The translations under genes were made by a program, and so were the position numbers. Source: Liolophura sinensis (taxonomy: Eukaryota > Mollusca > Polyplacophora > Chitonida > Chitonidae). From it: DNA of 18,625 bases. The stretch is taken from NCBI RefSeq assembly GCF_032854445.1, contig NW_027018524.1:1-18625 (forward strand), read 5' to 3'. The first letter of the stretch is position 1; each line of letters starts with the position of its first letter. Below are positions 9,354 through 18,625 of the stretch, piece after piece. The notes below the pieces were generated by a model. That model was not told the origin of the DNA. It did not search any database and worked only from the letters and a program-made list of their open reading frames with translations.

Positions 9354-9903
9354 TGTAGCCGATTTCAATTAGACAAAATACCAGGCAAAAATCCAAAAGT
9401 GGAAAAACTGTTCCAATGCTGCTGGTAAGAGGCTAATCCGACGTATTTTTTGACCAGAAATCGAATGGTGCAAACCACGTTGCTCTCCGACCAATACTTT
9501 TGGCTGTAGCCACAAATGAATAATCATTGATGTCAAGATCACGTGCCCAGCAACGGCTCTTACTCCATGGAAACCAAGGAAATTTGCAATTTTTCAACAG
9601 CTGGAGATGCCTGACCCAATTGCGCATCTTTTGGCACCTTATTGATGTGGGTCAGTGTTCAATTGTACTTTTTACAGCGGACTGTATCAAGTACCTTGTG
9701 TTTTTTTTATATACAAATGGTGTGGTTTTTCTACATGTAGATAAAGACATTGAGTTTGTCTTCGACTTAGAAGTAAGACATTTGCTGGGTGAGTTAAATG
9801 GGCTTGGCCCAAAGATTTGACGTCGTCTGGGCTACCGAAGGGCACATAACTTATAATGAAAAGTTGAATATAGTAATGACCAGTCGCGATTGTACATAGT
9901 TAA
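9354..9903 (+). repeat. Satellite unit, copy 18 (550 bp)
   Basis: A=agacaaaata, C=C, D=A, G=A, K=G. Matches copies 28 and 31 except at C. Confidence 0.96.
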
Positions 9904-10453
9904 TGTAGCCGATTTCAATTAGAAAAAATACCAGGCAAAAATCCAAAAGTAGAAAAACTGTTCCAATGCTGCTGGTAAGAGGCTAATCCGACGTATTTTT
10001 TGACGAGAAATCGAATGGTGCAAACCGCGTTGCTCTCCGACCAATACTTTTGGCTGTAGCCACAAATGAATAATCATTGATGTCAAGATCACGTGCCCAG
10101 CAACGGCTCTTACTCCATGGAAACCAAGGAAATTTGCAATTTTTCAACAGCTGGAGATGCCTGGCCCAATTGCGCATCTTTTGGCACCTTATTGATGTGG
10201 GTCAGTGTTCAATTGTACTTTTTACAGCAGACTTTATCATGTACCTTGTGTTTTTTTTATATACAAATGGTGTGGTTTTTCTACATGTAGATAAAGACAT
10301 TGAGTTTGTCTTCGACTTAGAAGTAAGACATTTGCTGGGTGAGTTAAATGGGCTTGGCCCAAAGATTTGACGTCGTCTGGGCTACCGAAGGGCACATAAC
10401 TTATAATGAAAAGTTGAATATAGTAATGACCAGTCGCGATTGTACATAGTTAA
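9904..10453 (+). repeat. Satellite unit, copy 19 (550 bp)
   Basis: A=agaaaaaata, B=A, H variant, K=G: the same haplotype as copies 2, 29 and 32. Confidence 0.96.
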
Positions 10454-11003
10454 TGTAGCCGATTTCAAATCGCAAAAAGACCAGGCAAAAATCCAAAAGT
10501 GGAAAAACTGTTCCAATGCTGCTGGTAAGAGGCTAATCCGACGTATTTTTTGACGAGAAATCGAATGGTGCAAACCACGTTGCTCTCCGACCAATACTTT
10601 TGGCTGTAGCCACAAATAAATAATCATTGATGTCAAGATCACGTGCCCAGCAACGGCTCTTACTCCATGGAAACCAAGGAAATTTGCAATTTTTCAACAG
10701 CTGGAGATGCCTGACCCAATTGCGCATCTTTTGGCACCTTATTGATGTGGGTCAGTGTTCAATTGTACTTTTTACAGCGGACTGTATCAAGTACCTTGTG
10801 TTTTTTTTATATACAAATGGTGTGGTTTTTCTACATGTAGATAAAGACATTGAGTTTGTCTTCGACTTAGAAGTAAGACATTTGCTGGGTGAGTTAAATG
10901 GGCTTGGCCCAAAGATTTGACGTCGTCTGGGCTACCGAAGGCCACATAACTTATAATGAAAAGTTGAATATAGTAATGACCAGTCGCGATTGTACATAGT
11001 TAA
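10454..11003 (+). repeat. Satellite unit, copy 20 (550 bp)
   Basis: Rare box caaatcgcaaaaagacc, D=A, F=A (AATAAA at 10615-10620), G=A, L=C. A clean counterpart of copy 3, 9,350 bp downstream of it. Confidence 0.96.
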
Positions 11004-11554
11004 TGTAGCCGATTTCAATTAGCAAAAAGACCTGGCAAAAATCCAAAAGTGGAAAAACTGTTCCAATGCTGCTGGTAAGAGGCTAATCCGACGTATTTTT
11101 TGACGAGAAATCGAATGGTGCAAACCGCGTTGCTCTCCGACCAATACTTTTGGCTGTAGCCACAAATGAATAATCATTGATGTCAAGATCACGTGCCCAG
11201 CAACGGCTCTTACTCCATGGAAACCAAGGAAATTTGCAATTTTTCAACAGCTGGAGATGCCTGGCCCAATTGCGCATCTTTTGGCACCTTATTGATGTGG
11301 GTCAGTGTTCAATTGTACTTTTTACAGCGGACTGTATCAAGTACCTTGTGTTTTTTTTTATATACAAATGGTGTGGTTTTTCTACATGTAGATAAAGACA
11401 TTGAGTTTGTCTTCGACTTAGAAGTAAGACATTTGCTGGGTGAGTTAAATGGGCTTTGCCCAAAGATTTGACGTCGTCTGGGCTACCGAAGGGCACATAA
11501 CTTATAATGAAAAGTTGAATATAGTAATGACCAGTCGCGATTGTACATAGTTAA
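11004..11554 (+). repeat. Satellite unit, copy 21 (551 bp)
   Basis: The 5' box agcaaaaagacctgg is that of copies 14 and 25, but K=T at the 3' end is unlike them. The T run is 9 long, which gives the extra base. It sits between the counterparts of copies 3 and 4, where the left block has no unit. Confidence 0.96.
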
Positions 11555-12105
11555 TGTAGCCGATTTCAATTAGAAAAAATACCAGGCAAAAATCCAAAAG
11601 TGGAAAAAACTGTTCCAATGCTGCTGGTAAGAGGCTAATCCGACGTATTTTTTGACGAGAAATCGAATGGTGCAAACCACGTTGCTCTCCGACCAATACT
11701 TTTGGCTGTAGCCACAAATGAATAATCATTGATGTCAAGATCACGTGCCCAGCAACGGCTCTCACTCCATGGAAACCAAGGAAATTTGCAATTTTTCAAC
11801 AGCTGGAGATGCCTGACCCAATTGCGCATCTTTTGGCACCTTATTGATGTGGGTCAGTGTTCAATTGTACTTTTTACAGCGGACTGTATCAAGTACCTTG
11901 TGTTTTTTTTATATACAAATGGTGTGGTTTTTCTACATGTAGATAAAGACATTGAGTTTGTCTTCGACTTAGAAGTAAGACATTTGCTGGGTGAGTTAAA
12001 TGGGCTTTGCCCAAAGATTTGACGTCGTCTGGGCTACCGAAGGGCACATAACTTATAATGAAAAGTTGAATATAGTAATGACCAGTCGCGATTGTACATA
12101 GTTAA
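11555..12105 (+). repeat. Satellite unit, copy 22 (551 bp)
   Basis: D=A, G=A, K=T and ctcactcc, as in copy 4 but without its 9-bp duplication. The extra base is in the gtggaaaaaac A run. Confidence 0.96.
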
Positions 12106-12655
12106 TGTAGCCGATTTCAATTAGAAAAAATACCAGGCAAAAATCCAAAAGTAGAAAAACTGTTCCAATGCTGCTGGTAAGAGGCTAATCCGACGTATTT
12201 TTTGACGAGAAATCGAATGGTGCAAACCGCGTTGCTCTCCGATCAATACTTTTGGCTGTAGCCACAAATGAATAATCATTGATGTCAAGATCACGTGCCC
12301 AGCAACGGCTCTTACTCCATGGAAACCAAGGAAATTTGCAATTTTTCAACAGCTGGAGATGCCTGGCCCAATTGCGCATCTTTTGGCACCTTATTGATGT
12401 GGGTCAGTGTTCAATTGTACTTTTTACAGCAGACTTTATCATGTACCTTGTGTTTTTTTTATATACAAATGGTGTGGTTTTTCTACATGTAGATAAAGAC
12501 ATTGAGTTTGTCTTCGACTTAGAAGTAAGACATTTGCTGGGTGAGTTAAATGGGCTTGGCCCAAAGATTTGACGTCGTCTGGGCTACCGAAGGGCACATA
12601 ACTTATAATGAAAAGTTGAATATAGTAATGACCAGTCGCGATTGTACATAGTTAA
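12106..12655 (+). repeat. Satellite unit, copy 23 (550 bp)
   Basis: B=A, gatcaatac, H variant, K=G: matches copy 5. The next unit is a cgc-box copy, whereas copy 5 is followed by a different type, so the two related blocks end here. Confidence 0.96.
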
Positions 12656-13206
12656 TGTAGCCGATTTCAATTCGCAAAAAGACCAGGCAAAAATCCAAAA
12701 GTGGAAAAACTGTTCCAATGCTGCTGGTAAGAGGCTAATCCGACGTATTTTTTGACGAGAAATCGAATGGTGCAAACCACGTTGCTCTCCGACCAATACT
12801 TTTGGCTGTAGCCACAAATGAATAATCATTGATGTCAAGATCACGTGCCCAGCAACGGCTCTTACTCCATGGAAACCAAGGAAATTTGCAATTTTTCAAC
12901 AGCTGGAGATGCCTGACCCAATTGCGCATCTTTTGGCACCTTATTGATGTGGGTCAGTGTTCAATTGTACTTTTTACAGCGGACTGTATCAAGTACCTTG
13001 TGTTTTTTTTTATATACAAATGGTGTGGTTTTTCTACATGTAGATAAAGACATTGAGTTTGTCTTCGACTTAGAAGTAAGACATTTGCTGGGTGAGTTAA
13101 ATGGGCTTGGCCCAAAGATTTGACGTCGTCTGGGCTACCGAAGGGCACATAACTTATAATGAAAAGTTGAATATAGTAATGACCAGTCGCGATTGTACAT
13201 AGTTAA
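12656..13206 (+). repeat. Satellite unit, copy 24 (551 bp)
   Basis: A=cgcaaaaagacc, D=A, G=A, K=G, L=G. Like copy 13 except for L. A T9 run gives the extra base. Confidence 0.96.
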
Positions 13207-13755
13207 TGTAGCCGATTTCAATTAGCAAAAAGACCTGGCAAAAATCCAAAAGTGGAAAAACTGTTCCAATGCTGCTGGTAAGAGGCTAATCCGACGTATT
13301 TTTGACGAGAAATCGAATGGTGCAAACCGCGTTGCTCTCCGACCAATACTTTTGGCTGTAGCCACAAATGAATAATCATTGATGTCAAGATCACGTGCCC
13401 AGCAACGGCTCTTACTCCATGGAAACCAAGGAAATTTGCAATTTTTCAACAGCTGGAGATGCCTGGCCCAATTGCGCATCTTTTGGCACCTTATTGATGT
13501 GGGTCAGTGTTCAATTGTACTTTTTACAGCGGACTGTATCAAGTACCTTGTGTTTTTTTTATATACAAATGGTGTGGTTTTTCTACATGTAGATAAAGAC
13601 ATTGAGTTTGTCTTCGACTTAGAAGTAAGACATTTGCTGGGTGAGTTAAATGGGCTTGGCCCAAAGATTTGACGTCGTCTGGGCTACCGAAGGGCACATA
13701 ACTTATAATGAAAAGTTGAATATAGTAATGACCAGTCGCGATTGTACATAGTTAA
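13207..13755 (+). repeat. Satellite unit, copy 25 (549 bp)
   Basis: Box agcaaaaagacctgg as in copy 14. One T is lost from the gtattttttgac run. Confidence 0.96.
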
Positions 13756-14305
13756 TGTAGCCGATTTCAATTAGAAAAAATACCAGGCAAAAATCCAAAA
13801 GTGGAAAAACTGTTCCAATGCTGCTGGTAAGAGGCTAATCCGACGTATTTTTTGACGAGAAATCGAATGGTGCAAACCGCGTTGCTCTCCGACCAATACT
13901 TTTGGCTGTAGCCACAAATGAATAATCATTGATGTCAAGATCACGTGCCCAGCAACGGCTCTTACTCCATGGAAACCAAGGAAATTTGCAATTTTTCAAC
14001 AGCTGGAGATGCCTGGCCCAATTGCGCATCTTTTGGCACCTTATTGATGTGGGTCAGTGTTCAATTGTACTTTTTACAGCGGACTGTATCAAGTACCTTG
14101 TGTTTTTTTTATATACAAATGGTGTGGTTTTTCTACATGTAGATAAAGACATTGAGTTTGTCTTCGACTTAGAAGTAAGACATTTGCTGGGTGAGTTAAA
14201 TGGGCTTGGCCCAAAGATTTGACGTCGTCTGGGCTACCGAAGGGCACATAACTTATAATGAAAAGTTGAATATAGCAATGACCAGTCGCGATTGTACATA
14301 GTTAA
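13756..14305 (+). repeat. Satellite unit, copy 26 (550 bp)
   Basis: Consensus with M=C (tagcaatg), the copy 15 signature, but it keeps tgatgtca. Confidence 0.96.
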
Positions 14306-14855
14306 TGTAGCCGATTTCAATTAGCAAAAATACCAGGCAAAAATCCAAAAGTGGAAAAACTGTTCCAATGCTGCTGGTAAGAGGCTAATCCGACGTATTT
14401 TTTGACGAGAAATCGAATGGTGCAAACCGCGTTGCTCTCCGACCAATACTTTTGGCTGTAGCCACAAATGAATAATCATTGATGTCAAGATCACGTGCCC
14501 AGCAACGGCTCTTACTCCATGGAAACCAAGGAAATTTGCAATTTTTCAACAGCTGGAGATGCCTGGCCCAATTGCGCATCTTTTGGCACCTTATTGATGT
14601 GGGTCAGTGTTCAATTGTACTTTTTACAGCGGACTGTATCAAGTACCTTGTGTTTTCTTTATATACAAATGGTGTGGTTTTTCTACATGTAGATAAAGAC
14701 ATTGAGTTTGTCTTCGACTTAGAAGTAAGACAACTGCTGGTTGAGTTAAATGGGCTTTGCCCAAAGATTTGACGTCGTCTGGGCTACCGAAGGGCACATA
14801 ACTTATAATGAAAAGTTGAATATAGTAATGACCAGTCGCGATTGTACATAGTTAA
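14306..14855 (+). repeat. Satellite unit, copy 27 (550 bp), apparent recombinant of 16-type and 17-type
   Basis: The 5' box agcaaaaatacc is that of copy 16, while C=G, I=C, J=AC, J2=T and K=T are those of copy 17. An exchange between unit positions of about 31 and 102 that removed exactly one unit would produce it. Confidence 0.95.
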
Positions 14856-15405
14856 TGTAGCCGATTTCAATTAGACAAAATACCAGGCAAAAATCCAAAA
14901 GTGGAAAAACTGTTCCAATGCTGCTGGTAAGAGGCTAATCCGACGTATTTTTTGACGAGAAATCGAATGGTGCAAACCACGTTGCTCTCCGACCAATACT
15001 TTTGGCTGTAGCCACAAATGAATAATCATTGATGTCAAGATCACGTGCCCAGCAACTGCTCTTACTCCATGGAAACCAAGGAAATTTGCAATTTTTCAAC
15101 AGCTGGAGATGCCTGACCCAATTGCGCATCTTTTGGCACCTTATTGATGTGGGTCAGTGTTCAATTGCACTTTTTACAGCGGACTGTATCAAGTACCTTG
15201 TGTTTTTTTTATATACAAATGGTGTGGTTTTTCTACATGTAGATAAAGACATTGAGTTTGTCTTCGACTTAGAAGTAAGACATTTGCTGGGTGAGTTAAA
15301 TGGGCTTGGCCCAAAGATTTGACGTCGTCTGGGCTACCGAAGGGCACATAACTTATAATGAAAAGTTGAATATAGTAATGACCAGTCGCGATTGTACATA
15401 GTTAA
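14856..15405 (+). repeat. Satellite unit, copy 28 (550 bp)
   Basis: A=agacaaaata, D=A, G=A, K=G as in copies 18 and 31. Private changes: G-to-T at 15057 (caactgctc) and T-to-C at 15168 (attgcac). Confidence 0.96.
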
Positions 15406-15954
15406 TGTAGCCGATTTCAATTAGAAAAAATACCAGGCAAAAATCCAAAAGTAGAAAAACTGTTCCAATGCTGCTGGTAAGAGGCTAATCCGACGTATTT
15501 TTTGACGAGAAATCGAATGGTGCAAACCGCGTTGCTCTCCGACCAATACTTTTGGCTGTAGCCACAAATGAATAATCATTGATGTCAAGATCACGTGCCC
15601 AGCAACGGCTCTTACTCCATGGAAACCAAGGAAATTTGCAATTTTTCAACAGCTGGAGATGCCTGGCCCAATTGCGCATCTTTTGGCACCTTATTGATGT
15701 GGGTCAGTGTTCAATTGTACTTTTTACAGCAGACTTTATCATGTACCTTGTGTTTTTTTATATACAAATGGTGTGGTTTTTCTACATGTAGATAAAGACA
15801 TTGAGTTTGTCTTCGACTTAGAAGTAAGACATTTGCTGGGTGAGTTAAATGGGCTTGGCCCAAAGATTTGACGTCGTCTGGGCTACCGAAGGGCACATAA
15901 CTTATAATGAAAAGTTGAATATAGTAATGACCAGTCGCGATTGTACATAGTTAA
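15406..15954 (+). repeat. Satellite unit, copy 29 (549 bp)
   Basis: B=A, H variant, K=G, as in copies 19 and 32. A T7 run accounts for the missing base. Confidence 0.96.
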
Positions 15955-16504
15955 TGTAGCCGATTTCAATTCGCAAAAAGACCAGGCAAAAATCCAAAAG
16001 TGGAAAAACTGTTCCAATGCTGCTGGTAAGAGGCTAATCCGACGTATTTTTTGACGAGAAATCGAATGGTGCAAACCGCGTTGCTCTCCGACCAATACTT
16101 TTGGCTGTAGCCACAAATGAATAATCATTGATGTCAAGATCACGTGCCCAGCAACGGCTCTTACTCCATGGAAACCAAGGAAATTTGCAATTTTTCAACA
16201 GCTGGAGATGCCTGGCCCAATTGCGCATCTTTTGGCACCTTATTGATGTGGGTCAGTGTTCAATTGTACTTTTTACAGCGGACTGTATCAAGTACCTTGT
16301 GTTTTCTTTATATACAAATGGTGTGGTTTTTCTACATGTAGATAAAGACATTGAGTTTGTCTTCGACTTAGAAGTAAGACAACTGCTGGTTGAGTTAAAT
16401 GGGCTTTGCCCAAAGATTTGACGTCGTCTGGGCTACCGAAGGGCACATAACTTATAATGAAAAGTTGAATATAGTAATGACCAGTCGCGATTGTACATAG
16501 TTAA
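15955..16504 (+). repeat. Satellite unit, copy 30 (550 bp), apparent mosaic
   Basis: The 5' box cgcaaaaagacc is that of copies 13, 24 and 33, but D=G and G=G differ from 13 and 24. The 3' end (I=C, J=AC, J2=T, K=T) is that of copies 17 and 27. Confidence 0.95.
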
Positions 16505-17054
16505 TGTAGCCGATTTCAATTAGACAAAATACCAGGCAAAAATCCAAAAGTGGAAAAACTGTTCCAATGCTGCTGGTAAGAGGCTAATCCGACGTATTTT
16601 TTGACGAGAAATCGAATGGTGCAAACCACGTTGCTCTCCGACCAATACTTTTGGCTGTAGCCACAAATGAATAATCATTGATGTCAAGATCACGTGCCCA
16701 GCAACGGCTCTTACTCCATGGAAACCAAGGAAATTTGCAATTTTTCAACAGCTGGAGATGCCTGACCCAATTGCGCATCTTTTGGCACCTTATTGATGTG
16801 GGTCAGTGTTCAATTGTACTTTTTACAGCGGACTGTATCAAGTACCTTGTGTTTTTTTTATATACAAATGGTGTGGTTTTTCTACATGTAGATAAAGACA
16901 TTGAGTTTGTCTTCGACTTAGAAGTAAGACATTTGCTGGGTGAGTTAAATGGGCTTGGCCCAAAGATTTGACGTCGTCTGGGCTACCGAAGGGCACATAA
17001 CTTATAATGAAAAGTTGAATATAGTAATGACCAGTCGCGATTGTACATAGTTAA
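16505..17054 (+). repeat. Satellite unit, copy 31 (550 bp)
   Basis: A=agacaaaata, D=A, G=A, K=G: equals copy 28 without its private changes, 1,649 bp downstream. Confidence 0.96.
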
Positions 17055-17604
17055 TGTAGCCGATTTCAATTAGAAAAAATACCAGGCAAAAATCCAAAAG
17101 TAGAAAAACTGTTCCAATGCTGCTGGTAAGAGGCTAATCCGACGTATTTTTTGACGAGAAATCGAATGGTGCAAACCGCGTTGCTCTCCGACCAATACTT
17201 TTGGCTGTAGCCACAAATGAATAATCATTGATGTCAAGATCACGTGCCCAGCAACGGCTCTTACTCCATGGAAACCAAGGAAATTTGCAATTTTTCAACA
17301 GCTGGAGATGCCTGGCCCAATTGCGCATCTTTTGGCACCTTATTGATGTGGGTCAGTGTTCAATTGTACTTTTTACAGCAGACTTTATCATGTACCTTGT
17401 GTTTTTTTTATATACAAATGGTGTGGTTTTTCTACATGTAGATAAAGACATTGAGTTTGTCTTCGACTTAGAAGTAAGACATTTGCTGGGTGAGTTAAAT
17501 GGGCTTGGCCCAAAGATTTGACGTCGTCTGGGCTACCGAAGGGCACATAACTTATAATGAAAAGTTGAATATAGTAATGACCAGTCGCGATTGTACATAG
17601 TTAA
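17055..17604 (+). repeat. Satellite unit, copy 32 (550 bp)
   Basis: B=A, H variant, K=G: equals copies 19 and 29, here with a full T8 run. Confidence 0.96.
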
Positions 17605-18154
17605 TGTAGCCGATTTCAATTCGCAAAAAGACCAGGCAAAAATCCAAAAGTGGAAAAACTGTTCCAATGCTGCTGGTAAGAGGCTAATCCGACGTATTTT
17701 TTGACGAGAAATCGAATGGTGCAAACCGCGTTGCTCTCTGACCAATACTTTTCGCTGTAGCCACAAATGAATAATCATTGATGTCAAGATCACGTGCCCA
17801 GCAACGGCTCTTACTCCATGGAAACCAAGGAAATTTGCAATTTTTCAACAGCTGGAGATGCCTGGCCCAATTGCGCATCTTTTGGCACCTTATTGATGTG
17901 GGTCAGTGTTCAATTGTACTTTTTACAGCAGACTTTATCTTGTACCTTGTGTTTTTTTTATATACAAATGGTGTGGTTTTTCTACATGTAGATAAAGACA
18001 TTGAGTTTGTCTTCGACTTAGAAGTAAGACATTTGCTGGGTGAGTTAAATGGGCTTGGCCCAAAGATTTGACGTCGTCTGGGCTACCGAAGGGCACATAA
18101 CTTATAATGAAAAGTTGAATATAGTAATGACCAGTCGCGATTGTACATAGTTAA
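17605..18154 (+). repeat. Satellite unit, copy 33 (550 bp)
   Basis: A=cgcaaaaagacc with D=G, G=G and an H variant. Private changes: C-to-T at 17739, G-to-C at 17753 (ttttcgctg) and A-to-T at 17940 (tatcttg). Confidence 0.96.
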
Positions 18155-18625
18155 TGTAGCCGATTTCAATTAGAAAAAATACCAGGCAAAAATCCAAAAG
18201 TGGAAAAACTGTTCCAATGCTGCTGGTAAGAGGCTAATCCGACGTATTTTTTTGACGAGAAATTGAATGGTGCAAACCACGTTGCTCTCCGACCAATACT
18301 TTTGGCTGTAGCCACAAATGAATAATCATTGATGTCAAGATCACGTGCCCAGCAACGGCTCTTACTCCATGGAAACCAAGGAAATTTGCAATTTTTCAAC
18401 AGCTGGAGATGCCTGGCCCAATTGCACATCTTTTGGCACCTTATTGATGTGGGTCAGTGTTCAATTGTACTTTTTACAGCGGACTGTATCAAGTACCTTG
18501 TGTTTTTTCTATATACAAATGGTGTGGTTTTTCTACATGTAGATAAAGACATTGAGTTTGTCTTCGACTTAGAAGTGAGACATTTGCTGGATGAGTTAAA
18601 TGGGCTTGGCCCAAATATTTGACGT
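18155..18625 (+). repeat. Satellite unit, copy 34 (partial, 471 bp; cut by window edge)
   Basis: D=A with G=G. Six private substitutions (18264, 18426, 18509, 18577, 18591, 18616) and a T7 run make this the most substituted copy. The unit stops at the window edge inside the GACGTC site. Confidence 0.95.

Larger units (their letters stand above)
1..18625. repeat. Satellite-like tandem array, about 550-bp unit, 33 complete copies plus one partial
   Basis: The same unit recurs head to tail without interruption. Starts of tgtagccgat fall at 1, 554, 1104, 1651, 2209, 2756, 3304 and 3854, then every 550 bp to 11004, then at 11555, 12106, 12656, 13207, 13756, 14306, 14856, 15406, 15955, 16505, 17055, 17605 and 18155. 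Copies differ at only a handful of sites, and these sites form linked haplotypes. Nothing non-repetitive lies between units. Arrays of this kind are known from eukaryotic satellite DNA and from tandem small-RNA gene clusters. I see no recognisable 5S, tRNA or snRNA sequence, so satellite is the preferred reading. The strand is arbitrary. Confidence 0.97.

Noticed and set aside
1-18625. CRISPR array
   Set aside because: The period is 550 bp and whole units are near-identical; there is no short repeat alternating with unique spacers.
1-18625. Array of transposon copies (LTR, MITE or Helitron)
   Set aside because: Units abut directly with no terminal inverted repeats, target-site duplications or intervening DNA, and no transposase or reverse-transcriptase frame is present.
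1-18625. Bacterial or phage origin
   Set aside because: A long non-coding array of near-identical 550-bp units with no gene in 18.6 kb does not fit prokaryotic genome organisation; a eukaryotic nuclear satellite is far more likely, though the sequence alone cannot prove it.

Overview
The whole window is one head-to-tail tandem array of a non-coding repeat of about 550 bp. I count 33 complete copies and a 34th cut off by the right edge after 471 bp. No unique flanking DNA is visible at either end, so the true array is longer than the window. I see no protein-coding gene, rRNA, tRNA, transposon or CRISPR array that I can support. A homogenised array of this size, with local higher-order duplications, is what nuclear satellite DNA of a eukaryote looks like. 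One unit (7704-8253) is about 41% GC by hand count. It holds roughly 18 CpGs against about 23 expected, so CpG is only mildly depleted; this leans away from a heavily methylated vertebrate genome but does not identify the species. I do not recognise the sequence as a named satellite.

Layout. Copies 1-7 (1-3853) vary in length from 547 to 558 bp and carry many one-base insertions and deletions. Copies 8-20 (3854-11003) are all exactly 550 bp. Copies 21-33 are 549-551 bp, differing only by single-base length changes in A or T runs. Copy 34 carries several private substitutions. About a dozen diagnostic sites fall into linked haplotypes, so individual copies can be matched. Copies 2-5 correspond to 19, 20, 22 and 23; copies 13-19 correspond to 24-29 with one unit lost; copies 6-7 repeat as 9-10, and 28-29 as 31-32, each three units apart. 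The array has therefore evolved by multi-unit duplication and unequal exchange, and at least two copies (27 and 30) look recombinant.

Markers used below, numbered within the unit from tgtagccgat = 1: A, the A-rich box at 18-31; B, 48 G/A; C, 102 G/C; D, 124 G/A; E, 152 T/A; F, 165 G/A; G, 261 G/A; H, linked triplet 326 G/A, 331 G/T, 337 A/T; I, 352 T/C inside a T8 run; J, 428-429 TT/AC; J2, 436 G/T; K, 453 G/T; L, 489 G/C; M, 521 T/C. The commonest state is the first one given.

Every unit also has a conserved skeleton: an E-box core, a perfect 12-bp palindrome, a 5-bp-stem hairpin, a T run followed by TATATA, and a GACGTC palindrome. A roughly 97-codon open frame recurs in most units. Its inter-copy differences are mostly amino-acid-changing, its frame shifts by one base per unit and its ATG is lost in one copy, so I do not call it a gene.
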